Below, piece after piece: positions 1 through 5,938 of a DNA stretch of 5,938 nucleotides. Each line of letters starts with the position of its first letter. Positions within the stretch are counted from its first letter, which is position 1. Source of the DNA: Pseudomonadota bacterium (GTDB taxonomy: Bacteria; Pseudomonadota; Gammaproteobacteria; Xanthomonadales; Xanthomonadaceae); assembly GCA_023393895.1 (NCBI GenBank), contig JAEXBT010000124.1, forward strand, positions 1-5,938, in the 5' to 3' direction. The position numbers and the translations under genes are program-made. A model generated the notes under the pieces. It searched no databases. It worked only from the letters and a program-made list of their open reading frames with translations, and was not told where the DNA came from.

Positions 1-165
1 GGCGACGCCGGCGTCTCGCCCGGGCATGCATTGGTGCTGGTGAACCACGGTCACGCCAGCGGCACGGAACTGCTTGAACTCGCGCGTCGCATTGCCGCGA
101 GCGTGCGCGAACGCTTCGGCATCGACATCGAACCCGAGCCGCGCCTGGTCGGGGCGCACTGGTGA
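1..165 (+). CDS. murB: UDP-N-acetylenolpyruvoylglucosamine reductase, C-terminal fragment (partial at left edge)
   Basis: This is the last 54 codons of MurB, the cytoplasmic flavoenzyme that uses NADPH to reduce UDP-GlcNAc-enolpyruvate to UDP-N-acetylmuramate in peptidoglycan precursor synthesis. What is visible is the C-terminal substrate-binding domain: an [15 protein letters not shown] stretch, then [10 protein letters not shown], a helix ending in [17 protein letters not shown], and a terminal AHW before TGA. This pattern (AGVS..HALVLVN...A, then V..rFGi.LEpE...iG) is characteristic of the MurB C-terminus, including the conserved glutamates of the IEPEP segment. The flavin-binding domain lies outside the window. 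The stop overlaps the first codon of the downstream transporter (GTGA), so the two are probably co-transcribed. Nothing in the fragment looks degraded. The family assignment is firm; whether the upstream part is intact cannot be seen. Confidence 0.93.
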   Translation, partial: GDAGVSPGHALVLVNHGHASGTELLELARRIAASVRERFGIDIEPEPRLVGAHW

Positions 166-166
166 G
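161..166 (+). promoter_or_regulatory. Candidate ribosome binding site deciding the transporter start
   Basis: GGTGAG matches the 3' part of the Shine-Dalgarno consensus and lies seven bases ahead of an ATG at 174. This favours the ATG over the GTG at 162 as the start of the EamA transporter. The site includes the murB stop codon, so ribosomes finishing murB would sit on it. Base match and spacing are seen; its use is inferred. Confidence 0.35.
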
Positions 167-1109
167 CGCCGACATGCCGCGACCGGTGCAGCTGCGCGCG
201 GCACTGCTGATGATGGGCAGCACGGTGGCCTTCGGCATGATGGCGATCTGCATCCGCATGGCCTCGGCCACCGAGCCGACCTGGGAAGTCGCCTTCTTCC
301 GCAACTTCTTCGGCTTCCTGTCACTGCTGCCGATCCTCGCGCTGCCAGCCATGCGCAGCCCAGCGCCGGCACAGGCGATGCGCGCTGTGGTGCGTTCCAA
401 CCAGCTCCCGCGCTACTTCCTGCGTTGCGCGATCGGCATTTTCAGCATGTTCTGCGGCTTCTGGGCAATCGGCAACCTGCCGCTGTCGCAGGCGATCGCG
501 CTGGCCTACTCCTCGCCGATCTTCGTCACCATCGCCGCCGCGCTCTGGCTGGGCGAGACGGTGCGCATTCGCCGCTGGCTGGCAGTCGCGGCCGGCTTCA
601 TCGGCGTGCTGGTGATCGTGCGGCCGTGGTCGCAGGCGTTCTCGCCCAGCCTGCTGATCGCCCTGCTCGCGGCCGTGCTCAACGCGGTCGTGGCCATCCA
701 GATCAAGCAGCTCTCGCGCGTCGATGGCTCGGATACCATCGTGTTCTGGACCTACATCTTCTGGATCCCGATGTCGCTGCTGCCGGCGATCTTCGTCTGG
801 CACGCGCCACAGGGCATCGCCTGGCTGTGGCTGGTGCTGTGCGGTGTGCTCGGCACCATCGGCCAGCTGCTGTGGACGCGCGCGTTGAAGCTGGGCGAAG
901 TCTCGGCGCTGACGCCGATCAGCTTCCTGCAGCTGCCGGTGGTGACGATTGCCGGCTGGCTGCTGTTCAACGAGGTGATCGATGGCTGGACCGCCGCCGG
1001 CGCGCTGGTCATCTTCGCCGCCACCGCCTACATCGCCCATCGTGAGGCCACGCTGGCGCGGCGCAACCGTAGTCATTCGCCTTCAGAGGCGGTCGAGCCG
1101 GGCAACTGA
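162..1109 (+). CDS. EamA/DMT-superfamily ten-helix transporter
   Basis: This is an inner-membrane permease of the drug/metabolite transporter superfamily, EamA (RhaT-like) family. About ten hydrophobic segments run from residue 11 to 293 in two homologous five-helix halves (roughly 12-154 and 165-293). Typical landmarks are the FRNFFGF segment after helix 2 (46-52), [13 protein letters not shown] (109-121) with the family's central proline, a WLGE end of helix 4 (129-132) and, in the second half, the matching [11 protein letters not shown] (249-259) and LFNE (268-271). The tail after 293 is polar and basic, as expected on the cytoplasmic side. At 315 residues it is slightly longer than the usual 290-300. 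The GTG start overlaps the murB stop; an ATG twelve bases further in has the better ribosome binding site and would give 311 residues. The substrate cannot be told: the family includes exporters of amino acids, nucleobases and other metabolites. Co-transcription with murB suggests read-through, not a wall-related role. Confidence 0.9.
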   Translation: MSADMPRPVQLRAALLMMGSTVAFGMMAICIRMASATEPTWEVAFFRNFFGFLSLLPILALPAMRSPAPAQAMRAVVRSNQLPRYFLRCAIGIFSMFCGFWAIGNLPLSQAIALAYSSPIFVTIAAALWLGETVRIRRWLAVAAGFIGVLVIVRPWSQAFSPSLLIALLAAVLNAVVAIQIKQLSRVDGSDTIVFWTYIFWIPMSLLPAIFVWHAPQGIAWLWLVLCGVLGTIGQLLWTRALKLGEVSALTPISFLQLPVVTIAGWLLFNEVIDGWTAAGALVIFAATAYIAHREATLARRNRSHSPSEAVEPGN

Positions 1110-1125
1110 ATCCGCGGCTGGTTCA
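1107..1125. terminator. Weak hairpin spanning both stop codons in the convergent gap
   Basis: TGAA-T-CC and GGTTCA can pair with one bulged T around the six-base loop GCGGCT. One arm contains the TGA of the transporter and the other contains the complement of the phosphatase TGA. It sits in the 13-base gap between two convergent genes, where a bidirectional terminator would be expected. No T-tract follows on either strand and the stem is only six pairs, so this is at best a weak or Rho-assisted end point and may be chance. Confidence 0.18.
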
Positions 1126-1857
1126 ATCCGCCGTCGTGGCCGCCCACGGCCGGCGCGCACCGCGAAACAGCAGCACGTAGATCCCGACCGTCCAGGCGAC
1201 AGCCGCCGACCAGCCAGCGAGGATGTCGCTCGGATAATGCACGCCCAGGTACACGCGCGACACCCCGACCATTACCACGAATACGAGCATCGTCACCAGC
1301 ACCGGCCAGCGCCAACGGGTGCGCCAGGCCAGCAGCACCAGTACCGCGGCCAGGGTCATCGAGCCCATCGCGTGTCCGCTCGGGAAGCTGAAGCTGGTTT
1401 CCGGCGCCAGCGATGGCCAGAGCGCCGGTCGTGCGCGCGCGAAGAACTGCTTCGCCGCCATGTTGAGCAGGGCCGAGCCGCCGAGCACCAGCCCACAGAA
1501 CAGGCCCTCGCGGTAGCGGCGCAGCAGCGCCAGCACCGCCACCAGCGCGATGTCGAGCGGGATCACGCCCCAGGCATAGCCGACCTTCGAGAAAAACAGG
1601 AACAGCGTGTCCAGCCCAGGCCCATGCAGGCCTTGCGCCCACTGCAACACGGGCTTGTCGAAGAAGAAGGCTTCGCCTTCGCTCACTTCCTCGGCCAGCC
1701 CGCCAAAGGCCCACAACGGCAGCAGGATCGCCGCGAACAGCAGGCCAATGCGCTTCCAGGAGCGCCGCAGCTCACGCGCGCCGTAGCGCGCCTCGTCGGC
1801 GATGACGCCGCGCAAGTCAGTCGGTGGTGACGGCATAGCGGCGTTCGACGTAATCAT
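1123..1857 (-). CDS. PAP2-family membrane phosphatase (phosphatidic acid / undecaprenyl pyrophosphate phosphatase-like)
   Basis: This integral membrane phosphatase carries all three PAP2 signature motifs: K136-x6-R143-P144 (KQFFARARP), P159-S160-G161-H162, and S200-R201-x5-H207-x3-D211 ([12 protein letters not shown]). His207 would be the phospho-acceptor nucleophile and His162 the general acid. About six hydrophobic segments are seen (near 36-54, 96-113, 117-134, 164-178, 183-199, 212-231), which would place the active site on the periplasmic face. The family removes phosphate from lipid phosphates such as undecaprenyl pyrophosphate, phosphatidic acid, phosphatidylglycerophosphate or lipid A; sequence alone does not choose among these. 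Its start lies inside the end of ispG (41-base overlap, or 20 bases if the ATG at 1836 is used), so it is probably the second gene of an ispG operon and translationally coupled. No good Shine-Dalgarno precedes either ATG, so the start is uncertain. The acidic loop at 55-68 is less conserved. Length (244) is normal. Confidence 0.92.
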   Translation of the reverse strand: MITSNAAMPSPPTDLRGVIADEARYGARELRRSWKRIGLLFAAILLPLWAFGGLAEEVSEGEAFFFDKPVLQWAQGLHGPGLDTLFLFFSKVGYAWGVIPLDIALVAVLALLRRYREGLFCGLVLGGSALLNMAAKQFFARARPALWPSLAPETSFSFPSGHAMGSMTLAAVLVLLAWRTRWRWPVLVTMLVFVVMVGVSRVYLGVHYPSDILAGWSAAVAWTVGIYVLLFRGARRPWAATTAD

Positions 1858-3079
1858 CGATCAACGCGATGAATTCCTGCGCGATGTTCTCGCCACGCAA
1901 GGTCACGGTCTTCTGGCCATCCTCGAACACCGGCGCGGCCGGCGCCTCACCGGTACCCGGCAGCGAGATGCCGATGTTGGCGTGGCGCGATTCGCCGGGC
2001 CCGTTGACGATGCAGCCCATCACCGCGAGCGTCATGTTCTCGGCGCCCGGACGGGTCACCTTCCACTCCGGCATGCGCTCGCGCACGTGCGCCTGCACCA
2101 CCTTTGCCAGCTCCTGGAAGAACTCGCTGGTGGTGCGCCCGCAGCCCGGGCAGGCGGTGACCAGCGGGGTGAACGCGCGCAGGCCCATGGTCTGCAGCAG
2201 CTCCTGGGCCACGATCACTTCCTGCGTGCGCGAGGCGCCGGGCTCGGGCGTGAGCGAAATGCGGATGGTGTCGCCGATGCCTTCCTGCAACAGCACCGCC
2301 AGCGCCGCACTGCTGGCGACGATGCCCTTGCTGCCGATGCCGGCTTCGGTCAGGCCCAGATGCAGGGCGTAATCACTGCGTGCAGCGAGATCGCGATAGA
2401 CCGCAACCAGCTCCTGCACGCCGCTGACCTTGACCGAGAGGATGATGCGGTCGGCCGGCAATCCCAGTTCCACCGCGCGATCTGCGGAATCCAGCGCCGA
2501 ACGGATCAACGCCTCGCGCAACACGCGTCCTGCATCCCACGGCACCGCGCGCGTGGCGTTCTCGTCCATCAGCGTGGCCGCCAGCGACTGGTCGAGCGAG
2601 CCCCAGTTGGCGCCGATGCGCACCGGCTTGCCGTGGCGGATCGCGAACTCGATCAGCTGCGCGAACTGGGCGTCCTTCTTCCGTCCGAAGCCGACATTGC
2701 CCGGGTTGATCCGATACTTCGCCAACGCCTCCGCGCAGGCCGGCTCATCGGCCAGCAGGGTGTGTCCGTTGTAGTGGAAGTCGCCGATCAGCGGTACTTC
2801 CACGCCCATCATCGCCAGCTTGTCGACGATGCGAGGCACCGCGGCGGCGGACTCGGCATTGTTGACGGTGAGCCGCACCAGCTCGGAGCCTGCGCGCCAG
2901 AGTTCGGCCACCTGCTTCACCGTCGCCGCCACGTCGGCGGTATCGGTATTGGTCATCGACTGCACCACCACTGGCGCATCACCACCCACCGTCACCTTGC
3001 CGACCGCGACCGGCAGCGTGCGGTGTCGCGGCTGCGGGCCGAAGGCGGGCGGTTCGGGAAGCGGCATCGGAGTTTCCAT
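1817..3079 (-). CDS. ispG: (E)-4-hydroxy-3-methylbut-2-enyl-diphosphate synthase, MEP pathway
   Basis: IspG (GcpE) converts 2-C-methyl-D-erythritol 2,4-cyclodiphosphate to HMBPP, the penultimate step of the MEP route to IPP and DMAPP. It acts in the cytosol with a [4Fe-4S] cluster and flavodoxin or ferredoxin as electron donor. The N-terminal TIM-barrel half shows [14 protein letters not shown] (38-50), [10 protein letters not shown] (96-105), INPGNVG (124-130) and [11 protein letters not shown] (153-163). The cluster domain shows Cys310 and Cys313 ([13 protein letters not shown]), Cys356 ([10 protein letters not shown]) and the fourth ligand Glu363. All catalytic features are intact. It has 420 residues, against about 372 in Escherichia coli; this longer form with an extended N-terminus and extra middle segment is what I recall from Xanthomonas. 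The open frame extends upstream to 3262 but that part lies over xseA and is not conserved-looking. A second ATG at 3067, with GGAAA five bases ahead, would give 416 residues. The PAP2 phosphatase follows with overlap. This is the only isoprenoid gene in the window. Confidence 0.97.
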   Translation of the reverse strand: METPMPLPEPPAFGPQPRHRTLPVAVGKVTVGGDAPVVVQSMTNTDTADVAATVKQVAELWRAGSELVRLTVNNAESAAAVPRIVDKLAMMGVEVPLIGDFHYNGHTLLADEPACAEALAKYRINPGNVGFGRKKDAQFAQLIEFAIRHGKPVRIGANWGSLDQSLAATLMDENATRAVPWDAGRVLREALIRSALDSADRAVELGLPADRIILSVKVSGVQELVAVYRDLAARSDYALHLGLTEAGIGSKGIVASSAALAVLLQEGIGDTIRISLTPEPGASRTQEVIVAQELLQTMGLRAFTPLVTACPGCGRTTSEFFQELAKVVQAHVRERMPEWKVTRPGAENMTLAVMGCIVNGPGESRHANIGISLPGTGEAPAAPVFEDGQKTVTLRGENIAQEFIALIDDYVERRYAVTTD

Positions 3080-3152
3080 GGGGGAATTGTACTTTTCCGG
3101 TGTGTGGCGGGCGCGTGCCGATTCGCGGATCGACTGCGGGTATCCTGCTGCC
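3080..3152. promoter_or_regulatory. Divergent ispG / xseA promoter region
   Basis: These 73 bases separate the start codons of two divergent genes, so they should contain both promoters. On the minus strand TACAAT (3086-3091) is a good -10 match, but it ends only six bases before the ispG ATG at 3079; no convincing -35 lies 16-18 bases further up. On the plus strand TATCCT (3141-3146) is a -10-like box only six bases before the xseA ATG. Neither start has a clear Shine-Dalgarno, except GGAAA before the alternative ispG ATG at 3067. If these boxes are used, transcripts would begin at or next to the start codons. The local A/T-rich patch (3085-3097) stands out from the GC-rich surroundings. Box matches are seen; function is inferred. 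Confidence 0.4.
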
Positions 3153-4484
3153 ATGCCCGCTTCCGAAGATCCCGTCCTGACCCCGAGCCAGCTGAACGTG
3201 CTGGCGCGCAACCTGCTGGAAGACAGCTTCCCGCTGGTCTGGATCGAGGGCGAGCTAGGCAATGTCGCGCGGCCGTCCTCCGGCCACCTCTACGTCACGC
3301 TGAAGGACGCAGGTGCGCAGGTACGGGCGGCGATGTTCAAGCCGAAGGCCTCGTGGCTGAAGTTCATCCCGCGCGAGGGACTGCGCGTGCTCGCGCGTGG
3401 CCGGGTGACGCTGTACGAAGCGCGCGGCGAATACCAGCTGGTGCTCGACCACATGGAGGAGGCCGGCGAAGGCGCGTTGCGCCGCGCGTTCGAGCAGCTG
3501 AAGACACGGCTGCAGGCCGAGGGCTTGTTCGACGATGCGCGCAAGCAGCCGCTTCCCGCCTTCCCGAGGCGGATCGGCGTACTCACCTCGCCCACCGGCG
3601 CGGCCGTCCGCGACGTGCTCTCGGTACTGGCGCGGCGCTTCCCGCTGCTGGAGGTCGAAGTGTTGCCGGTGCCGGTACAGGGCGCGACCGCCGCGGCCCA
3701 ACTGCGCGGGATGCTCTCGCGTGCGATCGCATCAAGGCGCTACGACCTGCTGCTGCTGGCGCGTGGCGGTGGCTCGCTGGAAGACCTGTGGGCGTTCAAC
3801 GACGAGCAGCTTGCGCGCGCGATCGCCGCCAGCGATGTGCCGGTCGTCAGTGCGGTCGGCCATGAAACAGATTTTTCGCTGAGCGATTTCGCGGCCGACC
3901 TGCGCGCGCCAACCCCCTCGGTCGCCGCCGAGCTGGTCGCGCCCGAACGCGGGGCACTGCTGCAGCGCCTGCAACGCCTGCGTCAGCGCATCGAGGCCCA
4001 GCAACAGCACGAGCTGCGCGCCGCCATGCAACGCCTGGACCGGGCAATGCTGCGCCTGAACGGCAGTCGCCCGCAGGCCCGGCTCGCATTGCTGCGCGCG
4101 CGTGAACGGGAGGCTAGGCGCCGGCTGGACGCGCTGCTGGCGCGCGAGCTGCTGGCCGCTCTGGCGCGGACCCGCCACGCCGGGGCCGGATTGCGGGCGC
4201 AGGCACCCATGCACCGGCTGGCCGCGCTGGCGCAACGGCTGCATGGCCAGCGCGGGCGATCGCGGGCGGCGCTGCAGGCGCGTCTGCAGTTCGACCAGCA
4301 GCGGCTGGTCGGGCTGGCACGGGCGATGGCGGCGATCAGCCCGCTGGCCACCGTGGCGCGTGGCTACGCCATGCTCCACCACGAGGACGGCCATCTGGTA
4401 CGCGGCGTGAACGATGCCCGCGCCGGCGATGCGATCCGTGCGCAGCTCGCCGATGGCGAACTGCGTCTGCGCGTACTCGACTAG
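3153..4484 (+). CDS. xseA: Exodeoxyribonuclease VII large subunit
   Basis: XseA is the catalytic large subunit of exonuclease VII, which together with several XseB subunits degrades single-stranded DNA from both ends to acid-soluble oligonucleotides, in mismatch repair and DNA damage processing. Domains in order: an N-terminal OB-fold (about 8-103) opening with [22 protein letters not shown] and containing VWIEGELGN (29-37), [11 protein letters not shown] (42-52) and GEYQL (92-96); the catalytic domain (about 127-260) with [14 protein letters not shown] (141-153), [16 protein letters not shown] (203-218), [22 protein letters not shown] (235-256); then a long Arg/Leu/Gln-rich coiled-coil (about 262-390) that binds XseB; and a C-terminal segment with [14 protein letters not shown] (395-408). 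At 443 residues it matches the family (456 in Escherichia coli). The ATG was chosen because the OB-fold begins right after it; upstream codons in frame run over ispG and look non-coding. The partner xseB is not in this window. All signature residues are present. Confidence 0.96.
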   Translation: MPASEDPVLTPSQLNVLARNLLEDSFPLVWIEGELGNVARPSSGHLYVTLKDAGAQVRAAMFKPKASWLKFIPREGLRVLARGRVTLYEARGEYQLVLDHMEEAGEGALRRAFEQLKTRLQAEGLFDDARKQPLPAFPRRIGVLTSPTGAAVRDVLSVLARRFPLLEVEVLPVPVQGATAAAQLRGMLSRAIASRRYDLLLLARGGGSLEDLWAFNDEQLARAIAASDVPVVSAVGHETDFSLSDFAADLRAPTPSVAAELVAPERGALLQRLQRLRQRIEAQQQHELRAAMQRLDRAMLRLNGSRPQARLALLRAREREARRRLDALLARELLAALARTRHAGAGLRAQAPMHRLAALAQRLHGQRGRSRAALQARLQFDQQRLVGLARAMAAISPLATVARGYAMLHHEDGHLVRGVNDARAGDAIRAQLADGELRLRVLD

Positions 4485-4521
4485 CGCGACCTTCGCCACC
4501 ACGCCACGCCGGCCGCGCTAG
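4481..4521. repeat. Inverted repeat between xseA and the aldehyde dehydrogenase gene
   Basis: CTAGCGCG at 4481-4488 is matched perfectly by CGCGCTAG at 4514-4521. After one mismatch (A against C) two more pairs follow (CC at 4490-4491 with GG at 4511-4512), leaving a 19-base middle. The left arm contains the xseA stop codon TAG; the right arm overlaps the TAGATT box at 4519-4524. Centre-to-centre spacing of the arms is 33 bases, close to three helical turns. It could be an RNA hairpin at the end of xseA or a paired operator for the downstream gene. There is no T-tract, so a classical intrinsic terminator is unlikely. The repeat is seen; any function is inferred. Confidence 0.4.
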
Positions 4522-4524
4522 ATT
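4519..4524 (+). promoter_or_regulatory. Candidate -10 box for the aldehyde dehydrogenase gene
   Basis: TAGATT matches the -10 consensus TATAAT at four of six bases and lies 26 bases before the ATG at 4551, which would give a leader of roughly 20 bases. No good -35 hexamer is visible 16-18 bases upstream. There is no clear Shine-Dalgarno ahead of the ATG. The box is one of the few A/T-containing runs in the 66-base gap. Read-through from xseA remains possible. Confidence 0.28.
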
Positions 4525-4550
4525 GGCGTCAAACCGCACGCCTCGCCGCC

Positions 4551-5938
4551 ATGAAGCTGAAGAAGTCCTATCCGCTCTACCTCGCCAATCGCCCCCATGA
4601 GAGCGGCGAAACGCTGGAGGTGTTCGACAAGTACAGCGGCAAGCGCGCGACGCGCGTCGCCTATGCCGATGCCGCCTTGGTGCGCAAGGCAATCGTCGCC
4701 GGTCATCGCGCGCGCGAGGCGATGGCCGTCTTCGCGCCGGACCGTCGCCGCACGGTGCTGCTGCATTGCGTGGAACGCTTCGAGGCGCGTCGCGAGGAGC
4801 TGGCGCAGGCGCTGTGCATCGAGGCCGGCAAGCCGATCCGCGACGCCCGAGGCGAGGTCACCCGCCTGATCGAAACCTTCCGGATCGCCGCCGAGGAAGC
4901 CATCCGCGTCGGCGGCGAGGTGCTCGAACTCGGGATCGGCGAACGCACGCGCGGCTATCGCGGCATGACCCGGCGTTTCCCCGTCGGCCTGTGCAGCTTC
5001 ATCACGCCGTTCAACTTTCCCCTCAACCTGGTCGCGCACAAGGTCGCGCCGGCAATCGCCGCCGGCTGTCCGTTCGTGCTGAAACCCGCGGCCAAGACCC
5101 CGGTCGGCGCCCTGATCATCGGCGAGGTGCTGGCCGGGACCGACCTGCCCAAGGGCGCATTCTCGATCCTGCCCTGCTCGAACGAGGACGCCGCGCAGCT
5201 GGTCGAGGACGCGCGCATCGCGCTGTTTTCGTTCACCGGCGGCCCGATCGGCTGGGAGCTCAAGGCGCGCGCGGGCCGCAAGAAGGTCACGCTGGAGCTG
5301 GGTGGGAATGCCGCCTGCATCGTCGATGCCGATCCCGGCGCGTCGCTTGACCATGTCGTCGAACGGCTTGCGTTCGGCGCCTATTACCAGAGCGGCCAGA
5401 GCTGCATCAGCGTGCAGCGCATCTATGCCCATCGCGACATCCACGATGCACTCCGTAAGAAGCTGCGGGCGAAGGTGAAATCGCTGCGGATGGGCAATCC
5501 GCAAGACGAGCAGACCTTCATCGGGCCGATGATCGACGAGGATGCCGCAATCCGAATCGAGCGTTGGATCGGCGATGCGAAGAAGGCCGGTGCCCGCGTG
5601 CTCGCCGGCGGCGCGCGCGATGGCGTCATGCTGCCGGCGCACCTGCTGGAGCGGGTGCCGCGCGATGCCGAACTGCAGCGCAAGGAGGCGTTCGGACCGG
5701 TAGCGATCCTCGAGCCCTTCGATGATTTCGATGACGCGCTGGCACGGGTCAATGACAGCGACTACGGCCTGCAGGCGGGCGTGTTCACGGCGCGCCTGGA
5801 CCACGCGATGCGTGCCTGGGAGCGGCTGGAGGTCGGCGGCGTCATCGTTGGCGACGTGTCGAGCTTCCGCGTCGACTCGATGCCCTACGGCGGCGTGAAG
5901 GACTCGGGCATCGGCCGCGAAGGCGTGCGCTGGGCCAT
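4551..5938 (+). CDS. NAD(P)-dependent aldehyde dehydrogenase, family-21/RNP123-like (3' end cut off)
   Basis: This member of the aldehyde dehydrogenase superfamily oxidises an aldehyde to a carboxylic acid with NAD(P)+ in the cytosol. 462 codons are present and open to the window edge; the family is usually about 475-480, so only about a dozen residues are missing. Visible hallmarks: ITPFNFPLN with the oxyanion Asn155; VLKPA with Lys178; FTGG (228-231) of the cofactor loop; LELGGN with the general base Glu249; SGQSC with the nucleophile Cys285; EAFGPV near residue 383; and MPYGGVKDSGIGREGVRW at the end. The combination GMTRRFPVGLCSFITPFNFPLNLVAHKVAPAIAAG and KDSGIGREGVRWA resembles the ALDH_F21/RNP123 group (by recall), which also includes GapN-like annotated proteins; the physiological aldehyde is unknown. 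Start: the ATG gives MKLKKSYPLYLAN, which fits that group. Oddities are a loop one residue shorter than usual after FTGG and alanine where NAD-preferring enzymes carry glutamate (residue 181). It starts 66 bases after xseA and may have its own promoter. Confidence 0.92.
   Translation, partial: MKLKKSYPLYLANRPHESGETLEVFDKYSGKRATRVAYADAALVRKAIVAGHRAREAMAVFAPDRRRTVLLHCVERFEARREELAQALCIEAGKPIRDARGEVTRLIETFRIAAEEAIRVGGEVLELGIGERTRGYRGMTRRFPVGLCSFITPFNFPLNLVAHKVAPAIAAGCPFVLKPAAKTPVGALIIGEVLAGTDLPKGAFSILPCSNEDAAQLVEDARIALFSFTGGPIGWELKARAGRKKVTLELGGNAACIVDADPGASLDHVVERLAFGAYYQSGQSCISVQRIYAHRDIHDALRKKLRAKVKSLRMGNPQDEQTFIGPMIDEDAAIRIERWIGDAKKAGARVLAGGARDGVMLPAHLLERVPRDAELQRKEAFGPVAILEPFDDFDDALARVNDSDYGLQAGVFTARLDHAMRAWERLEVGGVIVGDVSSFRVDSMPYGGVKDSGIGREGVRWA

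Noticed and set aside
74..1045. A 323-codon plus-strand open frame overlapping the EamA transporter in another frame
   Set aside because: It is Arg/Ala/His-rich with no membrane segments or motifs, and it overlaps both murB and the transporter, whose frames show clear family features.
982..1830. A 282-codon plus-strand open frame opposite the PAP2 phosphatase
   Set aside because: It is antisense to a gene with three intact PAP2 motifs, and its product is Arg/Gln/His-rich low-complexity sequence typical of shadow frames.
2820..3152. N-terminal extension of xseA to an upstream ATG at 2820
   Set aside because: The 111 additional codons lie over the 5' end of ispG. The XseA OB-fold begins just after the ATG at 3153, giving a normal family length.
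3136..3160. GCGGG...CCCGC stem enclosing the xseA start codon as a possible translational switch
   Set aside because: It has only five base pairs with a 15-base loop in a very GC-rich region. Such pairs arise often by chance, and no ligand-binding structure is visible.
3080..3262. N-terminal extension of ispG to an upstream ATG at 3262
   Set aside because: The extra 61 codons overlap the xseA start and its OB-fold coding, and read as Ser/Arg-rich sequence without resemblance to IspG. The ATG at 3079 gives the expected length.
1802..3865. A 687-codon plus-strand open frame opposite ispG and continuing into xseA
   Set aside because: It is antisense to a complete, motif-bearing ispG and then runs in a wrong frame through xseA. 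Its composition (His/Arg/Gln-rich) is the usual mirror of high-GC coding sequence, with no domain visible.
4518..5804. A 428-codon minus-strand open frame opposite the aldehyde dehydrogenase
   Set aside because: The plus strand encodes a dehydrogenase with all catalytic residues. The antisense translation is Arg/Asp/Gln-rich without recognisable motifs and is explained by GC-biased third positions.
1..5938. Search for mobile elements, CRISPR arrays, tRNA/rRNA, phage or defence genes, and a novel multi-gene system
   Set aside because: No direct-repeat arrays, transposase motifs, cloverleaf-like stretches or unrecognised conserved clusters were found by reading. Nearly all bases are taken up by six recognisable genes.

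Overview
The window looks like an ordinary chromosomal housekeeping segment from a GC-rich gammaproteobacterium, most likely of the Xanthomonadaceae/Lysobacterales. By eye the sequence is about two-thirds G+C. All genes keep intact frames, and the long IspG (about 420 residues, with its N-terminal extension) reads like the version I know from Xanthomonas and relatives. The taxonomic call rests on recall of family sequences, not on a search.

Layout. The left edge holds the 3' end of murB (peptidoglycan precursor synthesis). Its stop codon overlaps the start of a ten-helix EamA/DMT-type transporter on the same strand. This pair converges, with a 13-base gap, on a minus-strand pair: ispG (MEP isoprenoid pathway, iron-sulfur enzyme) followed by an overlapping PAP2-family membrane phosphatase. 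ispG is transcribed divergently from xseA (large subunit of exonuclease VII) across a 73-base region that must hold both promoters. After xseA, a 66-base gap containing an 8-bp inverted repeat leads into an aldehyde dehydrogenase of the family-21/RNP123 type, which runs off the right edge about a dozen residues short of its expected end.

How the genes may relate. murB, ispG and the PAP2 phosphatase all touch the cell-wall/isoprenoid lipid economy: IspG feeds IPP/DMAPP to undecaprenyl carrier synthesis, PAP2 enzymes often dephosphorylate undecaprenyl pyrophosphate, and MurB makes the cargo. Only the ispG-PAP2 overlap supports actual coupling; the rest is inference. xseA and the aldehyde dehydrogenase have no evident functional link to the others.

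I found no mobile element, CRISPR array, tRNA, rRNA, phage gene, defence system or clear riboswitch, and no sign of a novel multi-gene system. Every stretch longer than 73 bases is coding. The most notable details are a contracted glycine-rich loop in the aldehyde dehydrogenase, the inverted repeat between xseA and that gene, and the very short leaders implied by the ispG/xseA intergenic region.
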